Of a DNA stretch of 64,000 bases, positions 31,981 through 39,183 are shown piece by piece. The stretch is from contig CM037876.1 in assembly GCA_021292165.1 (NCBI GenBank), forward strand, positions 204,125,200 to 204,189,199. Reading direction: 5' to 3'. Made by a program: the position numbers and the translations under genes. The notes under the pieces were generated by a model. That model saw only the letters and a list, made by a program, of their open reading frames with translations, was not told the DNA's origin and did no database searches. The stretch is from Shinisaurus crocodilurus (Eukaryota > Chordata > Lepidosauria > Squamata > Shinisauridae). Position 1 is the first letter of the stretch, and every line of letters starts with the position of its first letter.

Positions 31981-32144
31981 TTCTTCGAGTGGTCATCTGT
32001 GCATTCACACACATATGGGTTCTCGGCGCCTGCGCTGAGATCGTTCGGGAAACTTCTAAAGCTGAGGTGAATTGGGCGGGAGCCCCTCCCCCTGCGCGTG
32101 TCCCTTAGCGCGGCTCCCGCCCATCTCCTCAGTTCCCTGAGACC
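31981..32144. repeat. DIRS inverted terminal repeat, 3' end of element
   Basis: From TTCTTCG through the GGTTCTCGGCGCCTGCGCTG and GGGCGGGAGCCCCTCCCCCT blocks to CTCCTCAGTTCC, this is the reverse complement of 37,807-37,968. The few differences cluster near the outer tip (GAGTGGTCATCTGTG here, GTGGTCTCTGTG there). Confidence 0.95.
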
Positions 32145-32324
32145 GCCTATTGCGACCGTCGGGACCGAGGATAACATTGCAAACGTTTGATACCATAAAA
32201 AGAAAATACGAACTCGGCATACACTTCGATATTGAGTAGGACAGTTAGAAATGGTGTCCCAACCCATTCCCTTTTGGTATCCATCGAACTCGATGAAGAC
32301 ACCGAGCGGGGAAGGAGGGCGGGT

Positions 32325-32421
32325 TGTGTGAATGCACAGATGACCACTCGAAGAACTACAGTTACAGGTAAGCAACCTGTCCTTCTTCTTCGTGGTCTCT
32401 GTGCATCACACACATATGGGT
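32325..32421. repeat. DIRS internal complementary region
   Basis: 32,325-32,382 is an exact complement of the outer 58 bp at the left terminus (31,954 onward). 32,382-32,421 is the complement of the outer 39 bp of the right terminus (37,932-37,970). The two segments overlap at CTT (AAG), the trinucleotide also seen at the insertion junctions. In the DIRS replication model this region templates closure of the circular cDNA. Confidence 0.95.
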
Positions 32422-32464
32422 AGATTAGCAAGCTGACTTACCGGAGGTGGGTCGGTGTCGGTAG

Positions 32465-35293
32465 TCAGATGGTGACCGAAGACAGGACCGCTCTGCCGAA
32501 TGCGTTCTGCTCTCTGGCTCGAACATCGAGGCGGTAATGCTGGATGAAAGTAGAGGGGGTAGACCAGGTCGCCGCCCTACATAAGTCCCGTAAAGGAATG
32601 CCCTTTCCAAAGGCTGTCGAGGTCGATAGCGCCCTAGTTGAGTGGGCTATTACGGACCCTGGTAGAGAACGTCCAGCTAATTGGTAGGCAAGTTCGATAG
32701 TGTCTACTATCCAAGAGGATAGCCTTTGCTTGGATACAGAGAGGCCCGATTTTGGGGGGCCGTAGCACACAAAAAGTTGATTGGTCTTCCTTATCGATTC
32801 CGTACGGGCTTTGTAGAATAGTAGGGCCCGTCGGACGTCGAGGCTGTGCATCGATCTCTCGATCGTTGACGTTGGGGACGGAAAGAACGTTGGTAGAATA
32901 ATGTCCTGTCCTAGGTGAAATTCTGACACCATCTTCGGTAAGAAAGTTATGTCATGTCTTAGGACGACTTTATCTTTGTGGAAGGTTGTGTAAGGTGGGT
33001 CCACTCGGAGAGCGTGCAGCTCGCTCACTCTTCTTGCCGAAGTAATCGCTATTAAGAATAGTGTTTTGAACGATACCAGTCGCAGGTCTGCTTTAGCCAT
33101 GGGCTCGAACGGTGGCTTTGTCAGAGCATTCAGGACCAAGGGTAAATCCCAACCTGGGACTATGTTGCGGACTGGAGGTCGAAGATTTTTAAGCCCCTTC
33201 AAAAATTGCTTGATCAATGGATGTACGAATAAGGACGTCCCCGTTGAGGCAGTTCTATGCGCTGTCAGAGCTGCTAGATAGACTTTGATTGATGAGAATT
33301 TCAGGCCACGGGTCATTAGTGAGTGTAGGAAATCGAGAACGGTCGAGATCGAGCAAGTCATTGGGTCTTTGCCTAAAGGTGAGACGAAATTAAGAAAGGC
33401 AGTCCATTTCCTGGCGTAGGAGAGCCTTGTGGAAGGCTTCCTTGCTGCTAAGAGGATCTCCTTCACCGCGTCCGATAGGTCTGTATCCGCTGCTATCTGA
33501 TTCTCCAGGCCATTAGGTTTAGAGAACGCAGGTTGGGGTGAAACACTTTGCCTTTGTGTTGTGTTAGTAGATTGTCTTGTAGTGGTAATGGGAGATAATC
33601 TCCCTGTGAGAGGTTGAGAAGGTGCGCAAACCAAGGTTGACGCGGCCACCGCGGGCATACTAGGATGCAATTGGTTCCGTCCTGAGCTATCTTGGCGATC
33701 ACACGTGTAAGAAGTGGGATTGGGGGGAATAGGTAGTAGAAGTCGCCGCTCCAGGCCATCAGGAAAGCATTGGTGATCGAATTCGGGTCCGAGGCTGCCC
33801 TGCTGCAGAACATGGGGCATCTTGTGTTTTCGCTGGTGGCGAATAGGTCTATCCTCGGATGACCCCAGCGTTGGAACAGTGAGTTGGTCACCTTCCTGTC
33901 CAGCGTCCATTCGTGCGATTGCATCGACACGCGACTCAAAGTGTCTGCAAGTACATTGGACTTTCCTGCGATGTGGATCGCTACAAAGGACATCCCTCGA
34001 AGTAGAGCCCATTCGTAGAGCTGCATGGTCAGTCTTGTGAGGCGCATCGATCTCGTGCCGCCCTGTTTGTTTATGTACGCGACCACCGTAGTGTTGTCGG
34101 TCACGACTTGGATGTGGCAGTTCGAGAGATATTGCTCTAGGGCTTGTAGTGCTTTCCAAACGGCCATCAGTTCTAGCCAGTTGATGTGTTTGGCGGCTTG
34201 TGTTGACGTCCATGTGCCTTGCACGACGTGATCGCCTGAGTGGGCCCCCCATCCCAGCAACGATGCATCCGTTGTTAATATGCGGTTCGGTGTCGGAGAC
34301 TGGAACGGTATGCCCGCGTTCAGATTCGACTCCTGTTGCCACCACCTCAAGGACTCTCTTACGGCTCGAGGAAGATATAGTCGGACGGATGGTTTGTCTT
34401 TCTCTGGTTTGAACTCCTTGATGAACCATGTCTGAAGAGGTCGCATGCGAAGTCTCGCATATCGTACGACCGCAATTGTTGAGGCCATATGTCCTAGTAA
34501 GCGTTGAATCGTATGAGCGGAGCATATTGGCTGCTTCGAAATTCTTTTTGCGAGTGTCTTTACTTGACGCACTCTGTCGCTTGGTAGATAAGCCCGACCT
34601 TCGAAGGCGTTTAGTTTGGCGCCGATGTACTGTATCTCCCTTACTGGTTGAAGGACCGATTTCTCCACGTTCAGGCAGAGTCCCAGATCTTCTAGGAGGT
34701 ACAGGGTCTCTTCCAGTGCATGCTGGAGCTCCCGTTTTGATTGAGCCACTAATAGCCAGTCGTCTAGGTACGGGAAGACGGTGATGCCTCTCGCCCGAAG
34801 ATTCGCACAGACCACAGCCATACACTTCGTGAACACCCTCGGCGCGGTGGAAAGTCCGAATGGAAGAACTACGAACTGGAAGGTGTCGTCTCCCACTCGG
34901 AACCGAAGGTATTTTTGGGTGTCCTCGTGGATGGCGACGTGGAAGTACGCGTCCTTGAGGTCGATGGACGCAAACCAATCGTTCCTCTGAAGTAGTGGGA
35001 GGAGCGACTGGAGTGTGACCATACGAAATCTCTTTGGTGGGATAAAGAGATTCACCGTGCGAAGGTCCAGGATCGGTCTGAGTCCTCCTCCTTTTTTCTT
35101 TACGATGAAGTACCTGGAGTACAGGCCGTCCTCCAAGCTCTCTGCGGGAACCGGTTGTATTGCTCCTTTCTGCAGGAGGTTTGACACCTCTTCTAGGAGC
35201 ACTCGATTTGGACGGGTGGTCTTGATCCCGAGGAAAGGAGGAAGGACTCTGAACTCGATCCTGTATCCATGCTCTATTATGCTCAACACCCAT
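32465..35293 (-). CDS. DIRS tyrosine recombinase (in a longer overlapping frame)
   Basis: The frame is open for 942 codons. Residues 1 to about 590 overlap the RT gene in another frame, are Arg/Ser/Thr-rich and show no domain. The recombinase occupies about residues 605-942 (33,481-32,465). RKPSTRLSYARKWTAFLNF opens the core-binding domain. SARRVSEL carries the first catalytic Arg (about 755), AHSTR the His and second Arg (884, 887), W lies at 910, and FIQHYRLD holds the nucleophilic Tyr (920). The enzyme joins circular element DNA to a target site. An internal Met at 33,658 would give about 397 residues, a normal size for these enzymes, so the protein may start there. Confidence 0.9.
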   Translation of the reverse strand: MGVEHNRAWIQDRVQSPSSFPRDQDHPSKSSAPRRGVKPPAERSNTTGSRRELGGRPVLQVLHRKEKRRRTQTDPGPSHGESLYPTKEISYGHTPVAPPTTSEERLVCVHRPQGRVLPRRHPRGHPKIPSVPSGRRHLPVRSSSIRTFHRAEGVHEVYGCGLCESSGERHHRLPVPRRLAISGSIKTGAPACTGRDPVPPRRSGTLPERGEIGPSTSKGDTVHRRQTKRLRRSGLSTKRQSASSKDTRKKNFEAANMLRSYDSTLTRTYGLNNCGRTICETSHATSSDMVHQGVQTRERQTIRPTISSSSRKRVLEVVATGVESERGHTVPVSDTEPHINNGCIVAGMGGPLRRSRRARHMDVNTSRQTHQLARTDGRLESTTSPRAISLELPHPSRDRQHYGGRVHKQTGRHEIDAPHKTDHAALRMGSTSRDVLCSDPHRRKVQCTCRHFESRVDAIARMDAGQEGDQLTVPTLGSSEDRPIRHQRKHKMPHVLQQGSLGPEFDHQCFPDGLERRLLLPIPPNPTSYTCDRQDSSGRNQLHPSMPAVAASTLVCAPSQPLTGRLSPITTTRQSTNTTQRQSVSPQPAFSKPNGLENQIAADTDLSDAVKEILLAARKPSTRLSYARKWTAFLNFVSPLGKDPMTCSISTVLDFLHSLMTRGLKFSSIKVYLAALTAHRTASTGTSLFVHPLIKQFLKGLKNLRPPVRNIVPGWDLPLVLNALTKPPFEPMAKADLRLVSFKTLFLIAITSARRVSELHALRVDPPYTTFHKDKVVLRHDITFLPKMVSEFHLGQDIILPTFFPSPTSTIERSMHSLDVRRALLFYKARTESIRKTNQLFVCYGPPKSGLSVSKQRLSSWIVDTIELAYQLAGRSLPGSVIAHSTRALSTSTAFGKGIPLRDLCRAATWSTPSTFIQHYRLDVRAREQNAFGRAVLSSVTI

Positions 35294-35655
35294 CGATCCG
35301 TCGTGATGGTCCTCCAGGACCGGAGGTGTTGGTGGAGCCGGGAGCCGAAGAGAGGTGCATGAGGTGGTGGAGACGAGGCAATCGGTCTGCTGGTGTCGAG
35401 AACAGGCTGGACTGGAGGAGACAAGTCGGTCGGGCCGGCGACGGAGTCAAAGGCGCCGTCGAGTGAAGTCGCCCCCCCTCCGTGAGCCCCTCGAGCGCTG
35501 TTGAGGGTAAGGGCGTTGCGGTGCCTGAGGTTGTGGGGCTTGAGGCCGACGATTCCCACCCCGATATTGTCCAGCTGGTTGATACTGTGAGGAGGGGTAT
35601 GGGAATCGGGACCATCGTCTCGGCCTGAATTGTTGAGATGGGGGCTGGCGGACAA
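33493..35655 (-). CDS. pol: DIRS reverse transcriptase-RNase H with methyltransferase-like tail
   Basis: A 720-residue open frame. The RT lies at about residues 130-380: SIDLKDAYFHV gives the first catalytic Asp (residue 232) and FPYLDDW the Asp pair (298-299). RNase H follows at about 455-580: LTTDASLLGWG (Asp 463), ELMAVW (Glu 495), VTDNTTVVAYI (Asp 520) and KSNVLADTLSR (Asp 571), so all four acidic residues are present. Residues 600-685 (RIDLFAT, FPPIPLL, CILVCPRWPRQPWF) match the DIRS domain usually described as Dam-like N6-adenine methyltransferase; whether it is active is unknown. The annotated Met overlaps the Gag frame, so the true start could lie elsewhere or need a frameshift. Confidence 0.95.
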   Translation of the reverse strand: MSASPHLNNSGRDDGPDSHTPPHSINQLDNIGVGIVGLKPHNLRHRNALTLNSARGAHGGGATSLDGAFDSVAGPTDLSPPVQPVLDTSRPIASSPPPHAPLFGSRLHQHLRSWRTITTDRWVLSIIEHGYRIEFRVLPPFLGIKTTRPNRVLLEEVSNLLQKGAIQPVPAESLEDGLYSRYFIVKKKGGGLRPILDLRTVNLFIPPKRFRMVTLQSLLPLLQRNDWFASIDLKDAYFHVAIHEDTQKYLRFRVGDDTFQFVVLPFGLSTAPRVFTKCMAVVCANLRARGITVFPYLDDWLLVAQSKRELQHALEETLYLLEDLGLCLNVEKSVLQPVREIQYIGAKLNAFEGRAYLPSDRVRQVKTLAKRISKQPICSAHTIQRLLGHMASTIAVVRYARLRMRPLQTWFIKEFKPEKDKPSVRLYLPRAVRESLRWWQQESNLNAGIPFQSPTPNRILTTDASLLGWGAHSGDHVVQGTWTSTQAAKHINWLELMAVWKALQALEQYLSNCHIQVVTDNTTVVAYINKQGGTRSMRLTRLTMQLYEWALLRGMSFVAIHIAGKSNVLADTLSRVSMQSHEWTLDRKVTNSLFQRWGHPRIDLFATSENTRCPMFCSRAASDPNSITNAFLMAWSGDFYYLFPPIPLLTRVIAKIAQDGTNCILVCPRWPRQPWFAHLLNLSQGDYLPLPLQDNLLTQHKGKVFHPNLRSLNLMAWRIR

Positions 35656-37558
35656 GTCCCATCTTCTTGGCCGTCGCTAGAGCCTTTTGAGCGGAGTCGA
35701 GGGAGTCATCTGTGGTGGCGTTGAACAACCCTTCTCCGTCAAAAGGAAGGTCTTGTATCTTCGCTCTATCATCGGGAGTCAGATTGGTAGAGCGAAGCCA
35801 GGCGTGTCTCCTCAAAGCCACGGATCCGATCATCGACCTAGCGTGGCTATCGACCTGGTGGCGGGCAGTATTCATCTGTAAAGCGCCGATACTGGTTGCT
35901 TCCTTGATGTACTGTGCCGCCAGGTCCCTTTTGTCGTCCGGCAGATAATCACAGAGGTCTCCCAGCTTCTCCGTGATGAACATCTGGTATCTAGCTAGCA
36001 GCGCCTCATAGTTAGATACCTTCAGCCCGAGGGAAGATGAGGAATAGATCCTACGGCCGTAAGAATCTAATGTCTTACCCTCTTTGTCTGCCGGCGTTGT
36101 GTGCTGTCTTCCCCCACGAGACTGCGCTGACTTAACTATGAGCGAGTTCGGGGTCGGATGGGAAAACAGGAATTTAGCTCCCTCCTCCTGGATTCTGTAC
36201 ATCGACTCCAGCCTCTTAGCTGTTGGTTTCGTAGAGGCTGGAGTTTTCCAGGTCTCCTGCACCGTCTCCAGCAGTGTCGGCAGGAAAGGAAGGAGCAGGT
36301 GGTTGGACTGTGTAGACTTCAGGACCGCGTAGATGTCGTCCTTTGCTTTTCCTTTCGCGGTTTTTGCCTCCACTCCGAGAGCTGTCACCATCCGGCTGAC
36401 GTGCTCTGAGAAGCTGCCCATGTCTTCCGAAGGGGAGATCGCTTCCTTGGATTCCACCCGTGCATCTGGTGAGGTGGAATGGGAGGAGGAGGCCACTGAG
36501 TCCGAGTCCGATACGTACGCCGATCCCGACGACGAACGAGTCGCGACGACAGGGGCGAGAATCGTCTGGGCAGTCGAGGTCGAGGCGATCGGTTGGGTTG
36601 CGGTCTCGACGGGTGCCCGGAATACGGTCGTACTCTGCCTTGGCGTAGGAGATCTAGACCTATGCCTGCGCTCTCGAGGTGGGGAGCGTCGGTGCCGGTA
36701 GTAATAATCGCGCCTTCTCCGGTCAGGTGAGTCTCGGGATCGTGATCTGTAGCTCCTAGATCTCGAGCCCGAATAATAGGAGCCCGACCACGATCTGTCA
36801 TCACGGCGGTGGGAGTAGACGGATCGGGAGGCAGAGTCTCTCGAGGGCGAATGGCGGCTTCGGTACCGAGGGGAACGTGATGGCCCGTGTGCCCTCCGCT
36901 CTTCCCTAGCATATGCTGCTGGAGGCGAGAGACGTGGTGGAGGACCCCTCGAGCCCGAACGGGGTCGTTCCATCGGTGGCGAGGCCACAATTTCTCCCTC
37001 CGACAGGGAGGTGGTTATAGTCGGCGGTTGCTTTATTGGGGTTTTCGAACCCGATTCTCGATCTCGAGGAGACGTCGTCGAGATCGGAGGAGACTGGGGG
37101 GCAATCGGTCCCGTAGCTCGATCTCGAGCCCCAGTCATCGCCGACATTAGTAGAGCTGTACGCTCTGAGACCTTCATGGCAGCTGAGGTAGAAGGCTCAG
37201 CGTCCTTGCCAGGTTTGTCAGCCATTTTCTTTTTCAGGCGTTGCGCCTTATCTTTATGGGCCTTTTTCGCCAATTTCTTCGCCGCAGAAGTATCTTTTGC
37301 CGGCTTCTTGGCTGACTGGGATCCCCCAGGTCTCTCTTCCGGATCAGGCCCTTTAGCTGATAGAGACTGCTCCCATAGGAGAGCTCGCAGCTTAGTTTGG
37401 CGCTGTTTTCGGGCCTGTTTTGTAAAGGCCTGGCAGTCCTGGCAGGTCTCCATTTTATGGCCTTGCCCTAGGCAAAGCAAGCACAGCAGGTGCTTATCAG
37501 CGGGTGGGATTTTCGTCCCACACCGCTGGCATTTTCTAAAAGGTGCCTTCAGAGGCAT
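35447..37558 (-). CDS. gag: DIRS Gag-like protein, zinc-finger and RS-rich
   Basis: This is a 703-residue open frame, the first ORF of the element. The N terminus (residues 10-42) has paired cysteines and histidines (KCQRCG, LLCLLCLGQGH, CQDC), a likely zinc-binding module. Residues 45-120 are Lys/Ala-rich and basic. Residues 200-310 are rich in Arg-Ser dipeptides (SRSRSYRSRSRDSPDRR), as in SR-type RNA-binding proteins. A more ordered half follows from about residue 400 to the end and probably forms the capsid-like assembly domain. Its end is Arg/Pro/Gln-rich. It overlaps the RT frame by about 209 bp. The RNA-binding and packaging role is inferred from position and composition. Confidence 0.85.
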   Translation of the reverse strand: MPLKAPFRKCQRCGTKIPPADKHLLCLLCLGQGHKMETCQDCQAFTKQARKQRQTKLRALLWEQSLSAKGPDPEERPGGSQSAKKPAKDTSAAKKLAKKAHKDKAQRLKKKMADKPGKDAEPSTSAAMKVSERTALLMSAMTGARDRATGPIAPQSPPISTTSPRDRESGSKTPIKQPPTITTSLSEGEIVASPPMERPRSGSRGPPPRLSPPAAYAREERRAHGPSRSPRYRSRHSPSRDSASRSVYSHRRDDRSWSGSYYSGSRSRSYRSRSRDSPDRRRRDYYYRHRRSPPRERRHRSRSPTPRQSTTVFRAPVETATQPIASTSTAQTILAPVVATRSSSGSAYVSDSDSVASSSHSTSPDARVESKEAISPSEDMGSFSEHVSRMVTALGVEAKTAKGKAKDDIYAVLKSTQSNHLLLPFLPTLLETVQETWKTPASTKPTAKRLESMYRIQEEGAKFLFSHPTPNSLIVKSAQSRGGRQHTTPADKEGKTLDSYGRRIYSSSSLGLKVSNYEALLARYQMFITEKLGDLCDYLPDDKRDLAAQYIKEATSIGALQMNTARHQVDSHARSMIGSVALRRHAWLRSTNLTPDDRAKIQDLPFDGEGLFNATTDDSLDSAQKALATAKKMGLVRQPPSQQFRPRRWSRFPYPSSQYQPAGQYRGGNRRPQAPQPQAPQRPYPQQRSRGSRRGGDFTRRRL

Positions 37559-37560
37559 AG

Positions 37561-37806
37561 TTAGAATAATAAAGAAGAGATTAGGAGATAGGTGGATGAG
37601 ATCGGGGGAGAGATACGGGTATAGTAAGAGTTTTTCTGTAATAATTTTTTTTTTTTTTTTTTTGAAAAAAAAAAGGAGATAGATTAGTCGAAGAAAAAGG
37701 AAGAGAGAGAAGATTATGAAGTAAAAAGGTGATAGGAAAGGCTAACTCAGCTGATAAACTACTCCGGAGAGAGGAGAGAAGAACCCGACGACTACACGCA
37801 ATGGCG
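37561..37806 (-). promoter_or_regulatory. DIRS 5' leader
   Basis: About 250 bp separate the Gag start from the 5' inverted repeat. It holds a pyrimidine- or purine-rich tract (T run at 37,648-37,663, A run at 37,665-37,674). I see no clear TATA box. In DIRS elements the promoter is believed to lie in the terminal repeat, so this is probably untranslated leader. Confidence 0.4.
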
Positions 37807-37970
37807 GTCGAAGAGGAACTGAGGAGATGGGCGGGAGCCGCGCTAAGGGACACGCGCAGGGGGAGGGGCTCCCGCCCAATTCACCTCAGCTTTAGAAGTT
37901 TCCCGAACGATCTCAGCGCAGGCGCCGAGAACCCATATGTGTGTGATGCACAGAGACCACGAAGAAGAAG
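37807..37970. repeat. DIRS inverted terminal repeat, 5' end of element
   Basis: Inverted partner of 31,981-32,144. It contains the inferred upstream region of the Gag transcript. Its outer tip GAAGAAGAAG ends in the AAG trinucleotide that abuts the interrupted MITE. Confidence 0.95.
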
Positions 37971-38149
37971 CTGCGGTTGCAGCTTGAATATTCAAAATGG
38001 CTGCTGGCACACACCACAACCCATCATGGCTTAAATAAGCTACAATGGGCTTATTTGTGAACTGGCACATTCTCTAACAGTGGAACAGCCACTAATAATG
38101 CAGTTCTACATGTCTTTGTAGTAGGGACTTGGTAGGTGGGTAGTAGAGA

Positions 38150-38445
38150 CAATGGGTTGGATCCAGCAGAAGTCTGTGAATGGAAATCTGTCAGAGGAAG
38201 GCTCCTGATCCTGCTTGCTGAACAGTGAACAATCTGCATCAATTTGTCCCTCCCACAGTAGTTCCCCATGTCCTTAGAAAATCTGCTCTGAGGGTTGGGA
38301 AACTCTGGAACAGCAGAGGTGGCAGCATTGGGGGTTGCAGAAGGAGGGGGAATTTGTGAAGATCACTGCTCCCCTTTGTTGGTGTTATCTTTGAGCAGAG
38401 TGTGTGCAAGGTGGGAGATTTAATAATCCTGTCTCTGTGTGCTAG
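38150..38445. repeat. GGTTGGATCCA-type repeat
   Basis: Starts with GGGTTGGATCCAGC and contains CTCTGAGGGTTGGG and a G-rich block. It shares its end motif and internal order loosely with 47,174-47,376 and 10,126-10,330. A MITE is likely, but only the starting end is clear here. Confidence 0.4.
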
Positions 38446-38577
38446 CAGAGGCCTGAAATTCCACACACAGATCTTCCAGATCTCACCTCCCCCCGCGCAG
38501 CGTGCAGCGCCAGTTCCTCCAGCCCAGTCTGCCCTGTTATCAGACTGCGTTCAGCTTCCCCGTTGCAGATTAATCCA

Positions 38578-39033
38578 TGGAGTCAGGAAACACTCTGGAA
38601 CACCACAGGTCTAATTCTACCTGTTTATTCACTTAGCAAGTAAAGTTCTACAGAGTATACATTTCCTAGTTACAGTCCATGTGCAGAGTATAAATGCATA
38701 GCAAGCATTACATCCAGTGGAGTAAGTTGAGCTTCACTCCACCTCAGCAAAGACGTTACATTGTTGCAGTGACAAAGTCCAGCAAGAAGAACAAAGAAGA
38801 AGAGAGAAAGCAGTCCAGCTTCTCTCTAAGATGGCTTCAGACAGAAAAAACAAGTTAGCACGTCATCAGAACATACAAACCATGTGACTAGCTCATATTG
38901 CTCCCACGGTCTAGCTTCCCATGCGAAAAACACAGGAATCTAGAAAGACATAATAAACTTGTTTACAGCCATTCTGTTCCTTTCCATGTGTAAACAATGT
39001 GCTTCAGCTGGTGAAGTGATACATATCACAACA
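38578..39033 (-). mobile_element. LTR retrotransposon 3' LTR
   Basis: On the minus strand the unit begins TGTTGTGATATGTATC and ends CTGACTCCA, a TG...CA layout. GTGAATAAACAGG near 38,620 gives a polyadenylation signal. Just upstream of the LTR on the minus strand is a purine run (GGGGGAAGGG, + strand 39,034-39,045), which fits a polypurine tract and makes this a 3' LTR with a little internal sequence and not a pure solo LTR. No target duplication is apparent. It shares the segment ACTCTGCACATGGACT and downstream order with the LTR at 53.9-54.4 kb. Confidence 0.65.
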
Positions 39034-39183
39034 CCCTTCCCCCATGAGCAGACATGGTCTGAGCGGAACTGTGCTCAGGGATACTGCTGCTGGTAGAATA
39101 AAAACTTTGGATCCAACCATATAATCAAAGTTGGAAAGGGCCATTTAGGCCCTGATCAGTGCAGGAATGCAGTTTAACCCCAG
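39034..39183. other. LTR internal remnant and CR1-like 3'-tail debris
   Basis: 39,034-39,110 is probably the end of the LTR element interior. 39,115-39,180 resembles an inverted, diverged CR1 3' end (AGTTGGAAAGGGCC...TGCAGGAATGC). The L2 LINE then begins abruptly. Confidence 0.5.

Larger units (their letters stand above)
31954..37970 (-). mobile_element. Structurally complete DIRS-type retrotransposon
   Basis: A 6.0-kb element transcribed from the minus strand. It has inverted terminal repeats of about 160 bp (31,981-32,144 and 37,807-37,968) and an extra 27 bp at the element's 3' end (31,954-31,980). The internal complementary region at 32,325-32,421 holds 58 bp complementary to one terminus joined to 39 bp complementary to the other. 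Order from 5' to 3': Gag (37,558-35,447), RT-RNase H-methyltransferase-like (35,655-33,493), tyrosine recombinase (to 32,465), internal complementary region, terminus. This is the known architecture of the DIRS order, which replicates through a circular intermediate and integrates with a tyrosine recombinase, without target duplication. All three frames are uninterrupted, so the copy may be recent. GC and CpG content are clearly above those of the flanks. Confidence 0.95.
31890..38060. mobile_element. Second MITE copy, split by the DIRS insertion
   Basis: The left part (about 31,890-31,953: GGTTGTTTAACCCTCACATA ... GATGACACGACAAG) and the right part (about 37,968-38,060: GCTGCGGTTGCAGCTTGAAT ... 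CATGGCTTAAATAAGC) join to match the intact copy at 31,541-31,872. Only about 150 bp of the interval belongs to the MITE; the rest is the DIRS element. Confidence 0.8.

Noticed and set aside
32465..35293. Treating the whole 942-codon frame as a single recombinase protein
   Set aside because: Only the last 340 residues show recombinase motifs; the first 590 overlap RT in another frame and show no domain, so the real start is probably internal.
36385..36990. A 201-codon frame on the minus strand overlapping the DIRS Gag gene
   Set aside because: It is an alternate frame of the Arg/Ser-rich Gag region with no independent domain.
37011..37682. A 223-codon plus-strand frame antisense to DIRS Gag
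   Set aside because: It is antisense to an established coding region, ends in a homopolymer-derived Phe/Lys run and has no domain.
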